Shown piece after piece: positions 37,219-47,637 of a DNA stretch of 64,000 nt. This stretch comes from Pseudomonas sp. SCA2728.1_7 (GTDB taxonomy: Bacteria > Pseudomonadota > Gammaproteobacteria > Pseudomonadales > Pseudomonadaceae), in NCBI RefSeq assembly GCF_018138145.1, contig NZ_CP073104.1, positions 5,337,001 through 5,401,000 of the forward strand, read 5' to 3'. How positions within the stretch are numbered: the first letter of the stretch is position 1; each line of letters opens with the position of its first letter. The position numbers were made by a program, and so were the translations under genes. The notes under the pieces are model-generated. The model did not search any database, was not told the DNA's origin, and saw only the letters and a program-made list of their open reading frames with translations.

Positions 37219-38328
37219 ATGCACGGCGAATCTCCAATCAAACGTCGCGTTTCGCGCAAGATCTGGGTCGGCAACGTACCGGTGGGCGGCGATGCGCCGA
37301 TCGCGGTGCAGAGCATGACCAACAGCGACACCAATGACGTCGCCGCCACTGTTGCGCAGATCAACCGTCTGGAAGCCGCTGGCGTCGATATCGTCCGCAT
37401 CTCGGTGCCGGACATGGACGCCGCCGAGGCGTTCGGCAAGATCAAACAACTGGTCAGGGTGCCGCTGGTTGCCGACATCCACTTCGACTACAAGATCGCT
37501 CTGCGCGTAGCCGAATTGGGCGTGGATTGCCTGCGCATCAACCCGGGCAACATCGGTCGTGAAGACCGTGTTCGCGCAGTGGTCGATGCCGCGCGTGATC
37601 GCGGGATTCCGATCCGCATCGGCGTTAACGCCGGCTCCCTGGAAAAAGACCTGCAGAAGAAATACGGCGAGCCGACGCCAGCCGCGCTGGTTGAGTCCGC
37701 TCTGCGCCACGTTGAACACCTCGAGCGCCTGAATTTCCAGGACTTCAAGGTCAGTGTTAAGGCCTCCGACGTGTTCATGGCCGTCGAAGCCTACCGCTTG
37801 CTGGCGAAGGAAATCGTTCAGCCGCTGCACCTGGGCATCACCGAAGCCGGTGGATTGCGTTCGGGCACAGTGAAATCCGCCGTGGGCCTAGGTATGCTGC
37901 TCGCCGAGGGGATTGGCGATACCATCCGCATCTCGCTGGCGGCCGACCCGGTCGAGGAAGTGAAGGTCGGTTACGACATTCTCAAGTCTTTGCATCTGCG
38001 TTCCCGTGGCATCAACTTCATCGCCTGCCCGAGCTGCTCGCGGCAGAACTTCGATGTGGTGAAAACCATGAACGAGCTGGAAGGGCGCCTTGAAGACCTG
38101 CTGGTGCCGCTGGATGTCGCGGTGATCGGTTGTGTGGTCAACGGCCCCGGCGAAGCCAAGGAAGCCCATATCGGCTTGACCGGCGGCACGCCAAACCTGA
38201 TTTACATCGACGGCAAGCCGTCGCAGAAACTGACGAATGACAATCTGGTGGACGAGCTGGAAAAGCTGATCCGCCAGAAAGCGGCCGAAAAGGTCGAAGC
38301 TGACGCTGCGGTTATCGCGCGCGGCTGA
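37219..38328 (+). CDS. ispG: 4-hydroxy-3-methylbut-2-enyl diphosphate synthase
   Basis: 369 aa [4Fe-4S] enzyme of the MEP isoprenoid pathway. Ligands C270 and C273 ([10 protein letters not shown]) and C305 (GCVVNGPGE) are in place; N-terminal [12 protein letters not shown] is the substrate-barrel signature. Confidence 0.97.
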   Translation: MHGESPIKRRVSRKIWVGNVPVGGDAPIAVQSMTNSDTNDVAATVAQINRLEAAGVDIVRISVPDMDAAEAFGKIKQLVRVPLVADIHFDYKIALRVAELGVDCLRINPGNIGREDRVRAVVDAARDRGIPIRIGVNAGSLEKDLQKKYGEPTPAALVESALRHVEHLERLNFQDFKVSVKASDVFMAVEAYRLLAKEIVQPLHLGITEAGGLRSGTVKSAVGLGMLLAEGIGDTIRISLAADPVEEVKVGYDILKSLHLRSRGINFIACPSCSRQNFDVVKTMNELEGRLEDLLVPLDVAVIGCVVNGPGEAKEAHIGLTGGTPNLIYIDGKPSQKLTNDNLVDELEKLIRQKAAEKVEADAAVIARG

Positions 38329-38351
38329 TCGAACGAATTTAAGGATTTAAA

Positions 38352-39641
38352 GTGAGCAAGTCTCTGCAAGCCATTCGTGGCATGAACGACATCCTGCCCG
38401 AACAGACTCCCCTGTGGCGTTATTTCGAGGGCACTGTTGCGCGTCTGCTGGATAACTACGGTTACAAGCAGATTCGCATGCCGATCGTTGAATTCACCGA
38501 GCTGTTCAAACGCTCGATCGGTGAAGTGACCGACATCGTCGAAAAAGAGATGTACACCTTCGAAGACCGCAACGGCGACTCCCTGACCCTGCGTCCGGAA
38601 GGCACCGCGGCGTGCGTGCGTGCTGTGCTCGAACACGGCATCACCGGTGGTGGCCAGGTGCAGAAACTCTGGTACATCGGCCCGATGTTCCGCCACGAGC
38701 GTCCGCAGAAAGGCCGTTATCGCCAGTTCCACCAGATCGGTCTGGAAGTGTTCAACCTCGACGGTCCGGACATCGACGCCGAGCTGATCACCATGACCTG
38801 GCGCCTGTGGGGCGAGCTGGGTATTCGTGATGCGGTCAAACTCGAACTCAACAGCCTCGGCACCAGCGAGTCCCGTGGTCGTTATCGTGAAGCGCTGGTC
38901 GAGTACCTCTCGGCGCACCACGACAAGCTCGACGAAGACAGCCAGCGTCGCCTGAAAACCAACCCGCTGCGCGTGCTCGACACGAAAAATGCCGACACTC
39001 AAGCGGTGCTGGTCGATGCGCCGAAGATGGCCGACTACCTCGATGACGAGTCCCGTGCGCACTTCGAAGGTTTGAAAGCGCGTCTGGATGCCGTCGGCAT
39101 TCCTTACGTGCTCAACCCGAAACTGGTTCGCGGCCTCGATTACTACAGCAAAACCGTTTTCGAATGGGTCACCGACAAGCTCGGCGCCCAAGGCACTGTC
39201 TGTGCCGGCGGCCGTTACGACGGTCTGGTCGAGCAGATGGGCGGCAAGCCGACCACCGGCGTTGGTTTCGCCATGGGCATCGAGCGTCTGGTGTTGATGC
39301 TGGAAACCCTGGAGCAGATCCCGGAAGAAATCTCCCGTCAGGTTGATGTCTATCTGTGCGCCTTCGGTGAAGAAGCCGAGCTGGCCGGTCTGGCCCTGGC
39401 TGAACGTGTTCGTGATCAACTTCCAAACCTGCGCCTGCAAGTCAATGCCGGCGCCGGCAGCTTCAAAAGCCAGTTCAAGAAAGCCGACAAGAGCGGTGCG
39501 CTGTACGCACTGATCCTCGGTGACGACGAAATGGCCCAGCAAGTGGTAGGTTTCAAACCCCTGCGTGGCCAGGGCGAACAACAAAGCATTGCCTGGGATG
39601 CGCTCGCCGCTCACCTGGCCACCTGCGTCGTGCAGGGTTGA
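38352..39641 (+). CDS. hisS: histidyl-tRNA synthetase
   Basis: 429 aa class II synthetase, GTG start with AAGGA upstream. Start [13 protein letters not shown], motif 2 [22 protein letters not shown], histidine motifs [15 protein letters not shown] and [13 protein letters not shown], and a C-terminal anticodon-binding domain. Confidence 0.98.
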   Translation: MSKSLQAIRGMNDILPEQTPLWRYFEGTVARLLDNYGYKQIRMPIVEFTELFKRSIGEVTDIVEKEMYTFEDRNGDSLTLRPEGTAACVRAVLEHGITGGGQVQKLWYIGPMFRHERPQKGRYRQFHQIGLEVFNLDGPDIDAELITMTWRLWGELGIRDAVKLELNSLGTSESRGRYREALVEYLSAHHDKLDEDSQRRLKTNPLRVLDTKNADTQAVLVDAPKMADYLDDESRAHFEGLKARLDAVGIPYVLNPKLVRGLDYYSKTVFEWVTDKLGAQGTVCAGGRYDGLVEQMGGKPTTGVGFAMGIERLVLMLETLEQIPEEISRQVDVYLCAFGEEAELAGLALAERVRDQLPNLRLQVNAGAGSFKSQFKKADKSGALYALILGDDEMAQQVVGFKPLRGQGEQQSIAWDALAAHLATCVVQG

Positions 39642-39682
39642 AGCTGTCCAAACAGCCGATTTAGCGATTAAGGAGTATTGGG

Positions 39683-40324
39683 GTGTCGAGTACCGAAGAC
39701 GAACAGTTGGCGGATTTGAAGGACTGGTGGACACGCAACGGCAAACCTCTGGTCACCGGCGGCCTGTTGGCGCTGGTCATCGTGTTCGGCTGGCAGGCTT
39801 ATCACAAGTATCAGAGCAACCAGTCGCAAGGCGCCTCGGTGCTCTATCAGCAATTGCTGGAAACCACGCTGACGCCTGACGGCAAGCCTGATGCTGCCCG
39901 CGTTGCGGATCTGGCCGGCAAGCTCAACAGCGAATTCGGCGGTTCTGCCTACGCGCAGTACGGCAGCCTTTTTGTCGCCAAAGTGGCGGTCGACAGCGGC
40001 AAGCTGGATGACGCAGCGACCGAGCTGAAAGCCATCGTCGACAAACCGGCCAACCCGGCGCTGGGCGAAATCGCCCGTCAGCGTCTGGCGCAGGTACTGG
40101 GTGCGCAGAACAAGGCTGAAGACGGCCTGAAACTGCTCGACGGCGACGCCGACAAAGCGTTCCTGGCCACTCGCGAAGAACTCAAGGGCGACCTGCTGGT
40201 GCAGCTGGGCCGTACCGATGACGCGAACAAGGCGTATCAAAAAGCCAAGGCGGCACTGTCGGATGAAGCGGCGGTCGGTGGCCTTCAAATCAAGCTCGAC
40301 GACCTGGCCAAAGGGGATGCGTGA
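39683..40324 (+). CDS. YfgM-like tetratricopeptide inner-membrane protein
   Basis: 213 aa, GTG start with AAGGAG upstream. One N-terminal membrane helix (KPLVTGGLLALVIVFGWQAYHKY) and a periplasmic TPR domain, matching YfgM (ancillary SecYEG translocon subunit, partner of PpiD). Conserved between hisS and bamB. The bamB start overlaps its end by eight bases. Confidence 0.92.
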   Translation: MSSTEDEQLADLKDWWTRNGKPLVTGGLLALVIVFGWQAYHKYQSNQSQGASVLYQQLLETTLTPDGKPDAARVADLAGKLNSEFGGSAYAQYGSLFVAKVAVDSGKLDDAATELKAIVDKPANPALGEIARQRLAQVLGAQNKAEDGLKLLDGDADKAFLATREELKGDLLVQLGRTDDANKAYQKAKAALSDEAAVGGLQIKLDDLAKGDA

Positions 40325-41468
40325 CGTGATCCGTTGGAAGCATGCAGCATTGCTGGCTCTGGCCCTTCTGGCCGCGGGTTGCAGCAGCAACAGCAAGAAA
40401 GAATTGCCACCGGCTGAACTGACCGACTTCAAAGAAGAAGTGGTTCTGCACAAGCAGTGGAGTCGTTCGATCGGTGACGGTCAGGGCGAAACCTACAACA
40501 TGCTGGTGCCGGCGATCGACGGTGACACCATCTACGCCGCCGATGTAACTGGCGTGGTGATGGCCATGGATCGCGGCAATGGCGACGTGAAATGGAAGCA
40601 GGATCTTGATCTGCCTGTCTCCGGCGCTGTCGGTGTTGGTTATGGTCTGGTGCTGATCGGCACCCTGCGTGGCGAAGTGGTCGCTCTGGACACCAGCAAC
40701 GGTGAAGAGAAGTGGCGTGCTCGCGTCAACAGCGAAGTCCTCGCGCCGCCGGCTAACAACGGTGACGTGGTCGTGGTGCAGACTCAGGACGATCGTCTGA
40801 TCGGTCTGGATGCCTCCACCGGTACCCAACGCTGGGTGTATGACAGCACGCCGGCCGTACTGACCCTGCGTGGCACCAGTGCCCCGCTGGTCACCAACCG
40901 CCTCGCGGTGGCTGGCCTGTCGACCGGTAAAGTGGTTGCTCTGGACATTTCCAACGGCGTGCCGGTCTGGGAACAACGGATCGCGATTCCACAGGGTCGT
41001 TCGGAACTGGAGCGCGTAGTCGATATCGACGGCGGTCTGCTGTTGTCCGGCGGTACTCTCTACGTTGCCAGCTATCAGGGTCGCGTCGCGGCACTGGATC
41101 TGGAAAGCGGTCGTCAACTCTGGCAGCGCGATGCGTCGAGCTACGCTGGTATTGCTCAGGGTTTCGGCAGCGTTTACGTGAGCCTGTCCTCGGGCACCGT
41201 TGAAGGCGTCGACGAGCGTTCTACCACTGCATTGTGGAGCAACGATTCGTTGGCTCGCCGTCAACTGTCGGCCCCGGAAGTGTTCTCCAGCTATGTTGCA
41301 GTGGGTGACCTGGAAGGTTATCTGCACCTGCTGAGTCAGGTTGACGGTCGTTTCGTCGGCCGTGAGCGCATCGACAGCGACGGCCTGCGTGCCCGTCCGC
41401 TGGTGGTGGGTGACACGATTTATGTATATGGCAACAGCGGCAAACTGGAAGCCCTGACCATCAAGTAA
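40317..41468 (+). CDS. bamB: outer-membrane assembly lipoprotein BamB
   Basis: 383 aa. Lipobox LLAAGCSSN followed by an eight-bladed PQQ-type beta-propeller (repeats such as IYAADVTGVVMAMDRGNGDVKWKQDL). Scaffold of the BAM complex. The ATG at 40317 is chosen; a GTG at 40326 is an alternative start. Last gene before a terminator. Confidence 0.95.
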   Translation: MRDVIRWKHAALLALALLAAGCSSNSKKELPPAELTDFKEEVVLHKQWSRSIGDGQGETYNMLVPAIDGDTIYAADVTGVVMAMDRGNGDVKWKQDLDLPVSGAVGVGYGLVLIGTLRGEVVALDTSNGEEKWRARVNSEVLAPPANNGDVVVVQTQDDRLIGLDASTGTQRWVYDSTPAVLTLRGTSAPLVTNRLAVAGLSTGKVVALDISNGVPVWEQRIAIPQGRSELERVVDIDGGLLLSGGTLYVASYQGRVAALDLESGRQLWQRDASSYAGIAQGFGSVYVSLSSGTVEGVDERSTTALWSNDSLARRQLSAPEVFSSYVAVGDLEGYLHLLSQVDGRFVGRERIDSDGLRARPLVVGDTIYVYGNSGKLEALTIK

Positions 41469-41520
41469 CAACTATGCTTGGGGTTAACACCCCCAGGCAG
41501 CTTCACTTGTGAGTATGAAT

Positions 41521-41620
41521 GTGGGAGCGAGCCTGCTCGCGATGGGCGTCAACGATTACGCAGATGGCCTGAATAAACGCGGTGCTTTGGCGTTTTTCGC
41601 GAACGGGCTCGCTCCCACAA
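41521..41620. repeat. REP pair (GTGGGAGCGAGCC type)
   Basis: Forward copy at 41521-41542 and a diverged inverted copy (TTCGCGAACGGGCTCGCTCC) at 41597-41618. Confidence 0.75.
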
Positions 41621-41650
41621 AGAACACCCACAGTGTTGCCCCGAGCACCA

Positions 41651-41674
41651 GCCGCTGCCTCGCAGCGGCTTTTG
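41651..41674 (+). terminator. terminator before der
   Basis: GCCGCTGC, loop CTC, GCAGCGGC, then TTTTG. Separates bamB transcription from der. Confidence 0.75.
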
Positions 41675-41705
41675 TATTTTCTGAAATAACGAAGTGGAGA
41701 GCCGC

Positions 41706-43175
41706 ATGGTTCCCGTAATCGCCCTGGTGGGCCGACCGAACGTCGGCAAGTCCACCTTGTTCAACCGCCTGACCAGGACTCGCGACGCCATCGTCGGCGA
41801 CTTGTCCGGTCTGACCCGTGATCGCCAGTACGGTGAGGCCAAGTGGCAAGGGCGTTCCTACATTCTGGTCGACACCGGTGGTATCTCCGGTGACGAGCAC
41901 GGTATGGACGAAAAAATGGCCGAGCAGTCGCTGCTGGCCATTGAAGAAGCGGATGTTGTGCTGTTCCTGGTAGATGCCAAGGCCGGTTTTACCGCCGCCG
42001 ACCAGATGATCGCCGAACACCTGCGCAAACGTAACAAGCGTTCCTACGTGGTCGCCAACAAGGTCGACAACATCGACCCGGAAATGGCCCGCGCTGAATT
42101 TGCCCCGCTGGGCATGGGCCACGCGATCCCGATCGCCGGTGCTCACGGCCGTGGCATCACGCAGATGCTGGAAATCGCCCTGGGTGATTTCCCCAAAGAC
42201 GAAGAAGAGCCGGAAGACGGCGAAGAAGAGATCGTTGCCGAAGGCGAGGAAGCCAAGCGCATTCCTGGCCCAAGCGAAAAAGACGGGATCAAGATCGCCA
42301 TCATCGGTCGTCCGAACGTCGGCAAGTCGACCTTGGTCAACCGCATGCTCGGTGAAGACCGGGTAATCGTTTATGACCAACCCGGCACCACCCGCGACAG
42401 TATCTACATTCCGTTCGAACGCAATGAAGAGAAGTACACGCTGATCGACACCGCCGGTGTGCGCAAGCGCGGCAAGATCCACGAAGAAGTCGAAAAATTC
42501 TCCGTGGTCAAAACCCTGCAGGCGATCAAAGACGCCAACGTGGTGATCTTCGTGATGGACGCCCGCGAAGGTGTGGTCGATCACGACCTCAACCTGCTCG
42601 GTTTTGCCATCGAGTCGGGTCGTGCGCTGGTCATCGCGATCAACAAGTGGGACGGCATGACGCCGAGCGAGCGCGACTTCGTCAAGGTCGAGCTGCAGCG
42701 TCGTCTGTTCTTCGTTGATTACGCCGACATTCACTTCATCTCGGCCCTGCACGGCACCGGCGTGGGTAACCTCTACGCGTCGGTACAGAACTCGTTCAAG
42801 TCGGCGGTCACCCGCTGGCCGACCAACCGTCTGACCCAGATTCTCGAAGACGCGGTTGGCGAGCACGCGCCACCGATGGTCAACAACCGCCGGATCAAGC
42901 TGCGTTATGCCCACTTGGGTGGTGCCAACCCGCCGATCATCGTGATCCACGGTAACCAGATCGAGAAAGTGCCGAAGTCGTATGTGCGCTATCTGGAGAA
43001 CACTTACCGCCGTGTGCTCAAGCTGGTCGGTACGCCGATCCGCATCGAGTTCAAGGGCGGCGAGAACCCGTACGAAGGCAACAAAAACACGCTGACCGAC
43101 CGCCAGGTCAACAGGAAGCGTCGAATGATGTCGCACAGCAAGAAAGCCGACAAAAAGCGCCGCGACAAGAAGTGA
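41706..43175 (+). CDS. der: ribosome-assembly GTPase Der
   Basis: 489 aa from the ATG at 41706 ([17 protein letters not shown]). Two tandem GTPase domains, each with G1 GRPNVGKST (about 8-16 and about 203-211), an acidic linker between them, and a KH-like C-terminal domain with a basic tail ([11 protein letters not shown]). Needed for 50S subunit maturation. Confidence 0.97.
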   Translation: MVPVIALVGRPNVGKSTLFNRLTRTRDAIVGDLSGLTRDRQYGEAKWQGRSYILVDTGGISGDEHGMDEKMAEQSLLAIEEADVVLFLVDAKAGFTAADQMIAEHLRKRNKRSYVVANKVDNIDPEMARAEFAPLGMGHAIPIAGAHGRGITQMLEIALGDFPKDEEEPEDGEEEIVAEGEEAKRIPGPSEKDGIKIAIIGRPNVGKSTLVNRMLGEDRVIVYDQPGTTRDSIYIPFERNEEKYTLIDTAGVRKRGKIHEEVEKFSVVKTLQAIKDANVVIFVMDAREGVVDHDLNLLGFAIESGRALVIAINKWDGMTPSERDFVKVELQRRLFFVDYADIHFISALHGTGVGNLYASVQNSFKSAVTRWPTNRLTQILEDAVGEHAPPMVNNRRIKLRYAHLGGANPPIIVIHGNQIEKVPKSYVRYLENTYRRVLKLVGTPIRIEFKGGENPYEGNKNTLTDRQVNRKRRMMSHSKKADKKRRDKK

Positions 43176-43187
43176 TTTATCACTTCG

Positions 43188-43270
43188 TGTAGGAGCTGCC
43201 GCAGGCTGCGATCTTTTGATTTTGCTTCAAAGACAAGATCAAAGGATCGCAGCCTTCGGCAGCTCCTACA
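43188..43270. repeat. REP pair (GTAGGAGCTGCC type)
   Basis: TGTAGGAGCTGCCGCAGGCT and its inverted partner ending AGCTCCTACA form a long mirror element downstream of der; a second REP family in this genome. Confidence 0.8.
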
Positions 43271-43286
43271 TGGGTTCGGCGATAAG

Positions 43287-43315
43287 AAGGGCGCTCACCA
43301 GAGCGCCCTTTTTTT
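43287..43315 (+). terminator. terminator after der
   Basis: AAGGGCGCTC, loop ACCA, GAGCGCCCTT, T-run. Confidence 0.85.
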
Positions 43316-43389
43316 ATGGGCGTCGGATGGGCTATCCTCGGGCTCTCCCGCGCCGTCGTCAGAGCCGGGTGTTGAGCAGGGAACCCCCG

Positions 43390-44538
43390 ATGATCACCAG
43401 TAAGCTGCCGAATGTCGGCATCACTATTTTCACGCAGATGTCTCAGCTCGCCGCGCAAACCGGCGCGATCAACCTGTCTCAGGGTTTTCCTGATTTTGAC
43501 GGCCCGCAGGCGTTGCGCGATGCGGTCGGTCGGCACATTGCCAGTGGTCATAACCAGTATTCGCCGATGACCGGATTGCCGGCCTTGCGCGAGCAGATTG
43601 CGGCGAAAATCGCTCGCAGCTATGGCGTGCAGGTCAATGCCGACAGCGAAGTGACCGTGACGCCGGGCGCGACCCAGGCGATCTTCTGTGCGATTCAAGC
43701 GGTTATCCACAGCGGCGATGAAGTCATCGTGTTCGATCCGTGCTACGACAGCTACGAGCCGGCCACGGAGTTGGCGGGTGGTCGCTGCGTGCATGTGCAG
43801 TTGAACCCGGACGATTTCTCCATCGATTTCGACCAGCTCGCCGCGGCCCTGAGCCCGCGCACGAAAATGATCGTCATCAATACCCCGCATAACCCGAGCG
43901 GTGCACTGATCAGCCGTGCGGAGCTGGATCAACTGGCGGCGCTGATCCGTGATCGCGACATCTACCTGATCAGCGACGAAGTCTATGAACACCTGGTGTT
44001 CGACGGTGTGCCGCACGTCAGCGTGCTCGCTCATGAAGAGCTGTATCAGCGCGCCTTCGTGGTCAGCTCGTTCGGTAAGACTTACCACGTTACCGGCTGG
44101 AAAACCGGTTACGTCGTTGCACCGCCGGCGCTGACCGCCGAGCTGCGCAAGGTGCACCAATACGTCAGTTTCTGCGGCGTCACACCGCTGCAATACGCGC
44201 TGGCCGATTACATGGCCGAGCATCCGGAACACGTCGAAGAGCTGCCTGCTTTCTATCAGGCCAAGCGCGATCTGTTCTGCGATCTGCTGGCGCCGTCGCG
44301 CTTCACTTTCAGGCGTGTCGCCGGCACTTATTTCCAGTTGGTGGATTACTCGCAGATCCGTCCAGACCTGAATGACGTCGAGATGGCCATGTGGATGACC
44401 CGCGAACACGGTGTGGCGAGTATCCCGGTCTCGGTGTTTTACCAGAATCCACCGCAAGGCCAGCGCCTGGTGCGTCTGTGCTTTGCCAAGCGCGAGGAGA
44501 CGCTGCGTGAAGCGGCGGCAAAACTATGCGTGATCTGA
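43390..44538 (+). CDS. methionine/glutamine-type aminotransferase (YbdL-like)
   Basis: 382 aa fold-type I PLP enzyme. Substrate loop SQGFPDFDGPQ, NTPHNPSGA, and the Schiff-base lysine K230 in SSFGKTYHVTGWKTGY. The class includes methionine aminotransferase YbdL and glutamine transaminase K. The omega-amidase gene overlaps its end by 13 bases, so the pair forms the glutamine-transaminase/omega-amidase route that recycles keto acids such as KMTB. Confidence 0.88.
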   Translation: MITSKLPNVGITIFTQMSQLAAQTGAINLSQGFPDFDGPQALRDAVGRHIASGHNQYSPMTGLPALREQIAAKIARSYGVQVNADSEVTVTPGATQAIFCAIQAVIHSGDEVIVFDPCYDSYEPATELAGGRCVHVQLNPDDFSIDFDQLAAALSPRTKMIVINTPHNPSGALISRAELDQLAALIRDRDIYLISDEVYEHLVFDGVPHVSVLAHEELYQRAFVVSSFGKTYHVTGWKTGYVVAPPALTAELRKVHQYVSFCGVTPLQYALADYMAEHPEHVEELPAFYQAKRDLFCDLLAPSRFTFRRVAGTYFQLVDYSQIRPDLNDVEMAMWMTREHGVASIPVSVFYQNPPQGQRLVRLCFAKREETLREAAAKLCVI

Positions 44539-45317
44539 GTGCGTTGCCCGATCTCAACCTGGCGCTGATCCAGACCAGCCTGGCCTGGCACGACCGGCAG
44601 GCCAACCTTGAGCATTTCGAGGTGTTGCTGGAGCAGGCGCGGGGGGCGGATCTGATCATCCTGCCGGAGATGTTCACCACCGGATTCTCCATGGAGTCCG
44701 AGACCCTTGCCGAAGCCGAGAACGGCCCGACCAGCAAATGGCTGCGGGTTCAGGCGGCCAAACTCGATGCAGTGATTACCGGCAGCGTGATTATTCAGGC
44801 GTCTGACGGCAGCCATCGCAACCGCCTGCTGTGGGCGCGACCGGACGGAGAAGTCTTGCATTACGACAAGCGTCACCTGTTCCGCATGGCCGGTGAGCAT
44901 AACCATTACACGCCCGGCGAACGTCAGGTGCAGTTCGAGCTTAAGGGCTGGCGAATCCGCCCGCTGATTTGTTACGACCTGCGCTTTCCGGTGTGGAGCC
45001 GCGATGCGCAGGACACTGATCTGCTGCTGTACACCGCCAACTGGCCGGGGGCGCGACGGTTGCACTGGAACCGCCTGTTGCCGGCGCGGGCGATCGAGAA
45101 CCTTTGTTATGTGGCGGCGGTGAATCGCGTCGGCACTGATGGCAAAGGCTTTGCCTACACCGGTGACAGCCAAGTACTGGATTTCCAGGGTGAAACCTTG
45201 CTGGCGGCGGGGGAGGCGGACGGGGTGTTCAAGGTGGTTTTGGAAGCCGCACCATTGGCGGCTTATCGCGAGCGTTTCCCAGCGAATCTGGATGCCGACA
45301 CCTTCGAGTTCACCTGA
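44526..45317 (+). CDS. nitrilase-family omega-amidase (YafV-like)
   Basis: 263 aa. Nitrilase catalytic triad in LPEMFTTGFSM (Glu), YDKRHLF (Lys) and LICYDLRFPVWSR (Cys). Hydrolyses alpha-ketoglutaramate made by the upstream transaminase. Start ATG at 44526 lies inside the previous gene. Confidence 0.9.
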   Translation: MRDLSALPDLNLALIQTSLAWHDRQANLEHFEVLLEQARGADLIILPEMFTTGFSMESETLAEAENGPTSKWLRVQAAKLDAVITGSVIIQASDGSHRNRLLWARPDGEVLHYDKRHLFRMAGEHNHYTPGERQVQFELKGWRIRPLICYDLRFPVWSRDAQDTDLLLYTANWPGARRLHWNRLLPARAIENLCYVAAVNRVGTDGKGFAYTGDSQVLDFQGETLLAAGEADGVFKVVLEAAPLAAYRERFPANLDADTFEFT

Positions 45318-45340
45318 TCCTCGCAGCGCCTGTCAGGACG

Positions 45341-45409
45341 CCTTCGCGAGCAGGCTCGCTCCCACAGGTGAATGCATTGCAAATGTGGGAGCGAGCCTGC
45401 TCGCGAAGG
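45341..45409. repeat. REP pair (GTGGGAGCGAGCC type)
   Basis: Inverted copies CCTTCGCGAGCAGGCTCGCT and the mirror GCGAGCCTGCTCGCGAAGG, 20-base spacer. Confidence 0.85.
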
Positions 45410-45445
45410 GGCCATAAGAGTCAGCCAAAAACCTGCAGGCAAAAA

Positions 45446-45475
45446 AAGGCCCCGGAGTTTGCACGCCGGGGCCTT
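45446..45475 (-). terminator. leuA terminator, bidirectional
   Basis: AAGGCCCCGG, ten-base loop, CCGGGGCCTT, with A-run on the plus left side (T7 on the minus strand). Confidence 0.85.
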
Positions 45476-45493
45476 TTGCATTTCAGCGATCGA

Positions 45494-47173
45494 TTACGCC
45501 GCTTTCGCCTCAGGCTGGCTCAGCGAGCGGTTCAGCGCGCTGAACAGGGCCTTGAAGCTGGCCGTGGTGATGTTTTCATCGATGCCCACGCCGTGCACCG
45601 CACGTTCGCCATTCACACGCAGTTCGATGTACGCCGCAGCCTTGGCATTGGTGCCCGCGCCGATCGCGTGTTCGTTGTAGTCCATGATCTCCACCGGAAC
45701 CGGCAGGCCGGCGACCAGTGCTTCCAGCGCACCGTTGCCCTTGCCGCGCCAGTGCAGATTGGTTTCGCCCTGACCCTTGCTCGCCACTTCCACTTCAACA
45801 TTGCTGTTGCCGTTTTCTTCCTGCAGGCGATGGCTGACCAGCGCATACGGGGTGTTCGCTTGCAGGTATTCGCTGATCAACAGCGAGTGAATCTGCTTGG
45901 CGGTCATTTCCAGGCCCAAGCGGTCGGTCTCACGCTGCACCACCTGGCTGAATTCGATCTGCATGCGACGTGGCAGGCTGATGCCGTATTCCTGCTCCAG
46001 CAAGTAAGCGATGCCGCCCTTGCCCGACTGGCTGTTGACGCGAATCACCGCCTCGTAGCTGCGGCCAATGTCGGCCGGGTCGATCGGCAAGTACGGCACT
46101 TCCCACAGTGCGTCTGGTTTCTGCTGGGAGAAGCCTTTGCGGATTGCATCCTGGTGCGAGCCGGAGAACGCGGTGTGCACCAGGTCGCCAACGTACGGGT
46201 GACGTGGGTGAACCTGAATCTGGTTGCACTCTTCGACGACTTTGCGCACGCCGTCGATGTCGGAGAAATCCAGCTGCGGGTCGAGACCCTGGGTGTACAT
46301 GTTCAGGGCGACGGTGACGAGGTCGACGTTACCGGTACGCTCGCCGTTGCCGAACAGGCAGCCTTCGACGCGATCGGCGCCGGCCATCAGGCCCAGTTCG
46401 GTAGCCGCGACGCCAGTGCCACGGTCGTTGTGGGTGTGCAGGCTGATGATCACGCTGTCACGACGGTTGATATTGCGGCCGAACCACTCGATCTGGTCGG
46501 CGTAGATGTTCGGGGTTGCGCACTCAACGGTAGCCGGCAGGTTGAGGATCATCTTGTGCTCAGGCGTCGGGTTCCACACCTCGATCACCGCATCACAGAC
46601 TTCCTTGGCGAACTCCAGTTCGGTGGCACTGAAGGTTTCCGGCGAATATTCGAAGGTCCACTCGGTGTCCGGCTGCATCGCCGCGTATTTGACGAACAGC
46701 TTGGCCGCGTTCACAGCGATGGCCTTGATACCGTCCTTGTCCTGGTTGAAGACGATGCGACGGAAAGACGGCGAGGTGGCGTTGTACAGGTGGACGATGG
46801 CTTTCTTCGCGCCACGCAGGGATTCGAAGGTGCGCTCGATCAAGTCTTCACGGCCCTGGGTCAGCACCTGAATGGTGGTGTCGTCCGGGATGTGGCCTTC
46901 TTCGATCAGGGTACGCACGAAGTCGAAGTCGGTTTGCGAAGCGGCCGGGAAGGAGGCTTCGATTTCTTTCACACCGACCTGCACCAGGGTTTTCCAGAAG
47001 CGCAGCTTCTTCACCGCGTCCATCGGTTCGATCAGCGACTGGTTGCCGTCGCGCAGGTCGGAGCTGCACCAGATCGGCGCGGTGTCGATGGTTTTCGACG
47101 GCCAGGTGCGATCCGGCAGGTTGATGACAGGAAACGCGCGGTATTTCGAAGACGGATCTTTGAGCATGCTCAT
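45494..47173 (-). CDS. leuA: 2-isopropylmalate synthase
   Basis: 559 aa, start [15 protein letters not shown] with AAGGA upstream. Type-2 LeuA: TIM-barrel with [15 protein letters not shown], metal-site HTHNDRGTG, and a C-terminal regulatory domain for leucine feedback. First committed step of leucine synthesis. A leader peptide candidate lies upstream, suggesting control by translation of leucine codons. Confidence 0.96.
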   Translation of the reverse strand: MSMLKDPSSKYRAFPVINLPDRTWPSKTIDTAPIWCSSDLRDGNQSLIEPMDAVKKLRFWKTLVQVGVKEIEASFPAASQTDFDFVRTLIEEGHIPDDTTIQVLTQGREDLIERTFESLRGAKKAIVHLYNATSPSFRRIVFNQDKDGIKAIAVNAAKLFVKYAAMQPDTEWTFEYSPETFSATELEFAKEVCDAVIEVWNPTPEHKMILNLPATVECATPNIYADQIEWFGRNINRRDSVIISLHTHNDRGTGVAATELGLMAGADRVEGCLFGNGERTGNVDLVTVALNMYTQGLDPQLDFSDIDGVRKVVEECNQIQVHPRHPYVGDLVHTAFSGSHQDAIRKGFSQQKPDALWEVPYLPIDPADIGRSYEAVIRVNSQSGKGGIAYLLEQEYGISLPRRMQIEFSQVVQRETDRLGLEMTAKQIHSLLISEYLQANTPYALVSHRLQEENGNSNVEVEVASKGQGETNLHWRGKGNGALEALVAGLPVPVEIMDYNEHAIGAGTNAKAAAYIELRVNGERAVHGVGIDENITTASFKALFSALNRSLSQPEAKAA

Positions 47174-47262
47174 CGGGAAATTCCTTATTGTCTGGGCCGA
47201 AAAAAGGCGGCCTGCCGGTGTTACGAATGTTCTGGGAAAAGCGTGGGACGAGGCGCAGCGAT

Positions 47263-47340
47263 TCAGCCTGGCAGTCGTGCGCTGACAAGGCACAGGCTGC
47301 GGTGCTGGCGAAGCTGAATGAGGGTGTGAGAGGTTTTCAT
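47263..47340 (-). CDS. candidate leuA leader peptide
   Basis: Minus-strand ATG at 47340 opens a 25-aa frame with five leucines (CTC, CTT, CTG, CTT, CTG), including the stretch [11 protein letters not shown], ending 90 bases before leuA. A ribosome-site-like AGGG/GAAGG lies just upstream. Position and leucine content fit an attenuator peptide; a single cysteine and three arginines keep other readings open. Confidence 0.45.
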   Translation of the reverse strand: MKTSHTLIQLRQHRSLCLVSARLPG

Positions 47341-47535
47341 GCCTTCAACCCTAACCGCGAGGGCAGAGGATGGCAAGCAGTCGAAAAAAATTGAGAGGAA
47401 TACTCGGAAAGCGGGGTTATGCAGGATTTTATTGCGCTTAAGGCGGTGGATCTTGTTGATGTTTGCGTGAGGTTAGATTGGGGCGCAATTGAGTTTTTGA
47501 AGATTTATTGAGTGTGGCGGTGTTTTATAGGCCGC

Positions 47536-47614
47536 CATCGCGAGCAGGCTCACTCCTACAGTTGATCGTGTTCACAACACCGGTCCAATGTAGGAGTGAG
47601 CCTGCTCGCGATGA
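47536..47614. repeat. REP pair (GTAGGAGTGAGCC type)
   Basis: CATCGCGAGCAGGCTCACTC and its mirror GAGTGAGCCTGCTCGCGATG flank a spacer of about 30 bases. Confidence 0.85.
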
Positions 47615-47637
47615 GGCCATAAGCTTCGCTCTATTTT

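Larger units (their letters stand above)
47174..47637. other. leuA leader region and REP pair
   Basis: Contains a 25-codon leader peptide candidate (47263-47340), a GC-rich stretch followed by six T just before leuA (minus strand, near 47200), and a REP pair at 47536-47614. No other gene seen. Confidence 0.5.

Noticed and set aside
45368..47317. 649-codon plus-strand frame over leuA
   Set aside because: Antisense shadow of leuA; starts inside a REP and has no protein family features.
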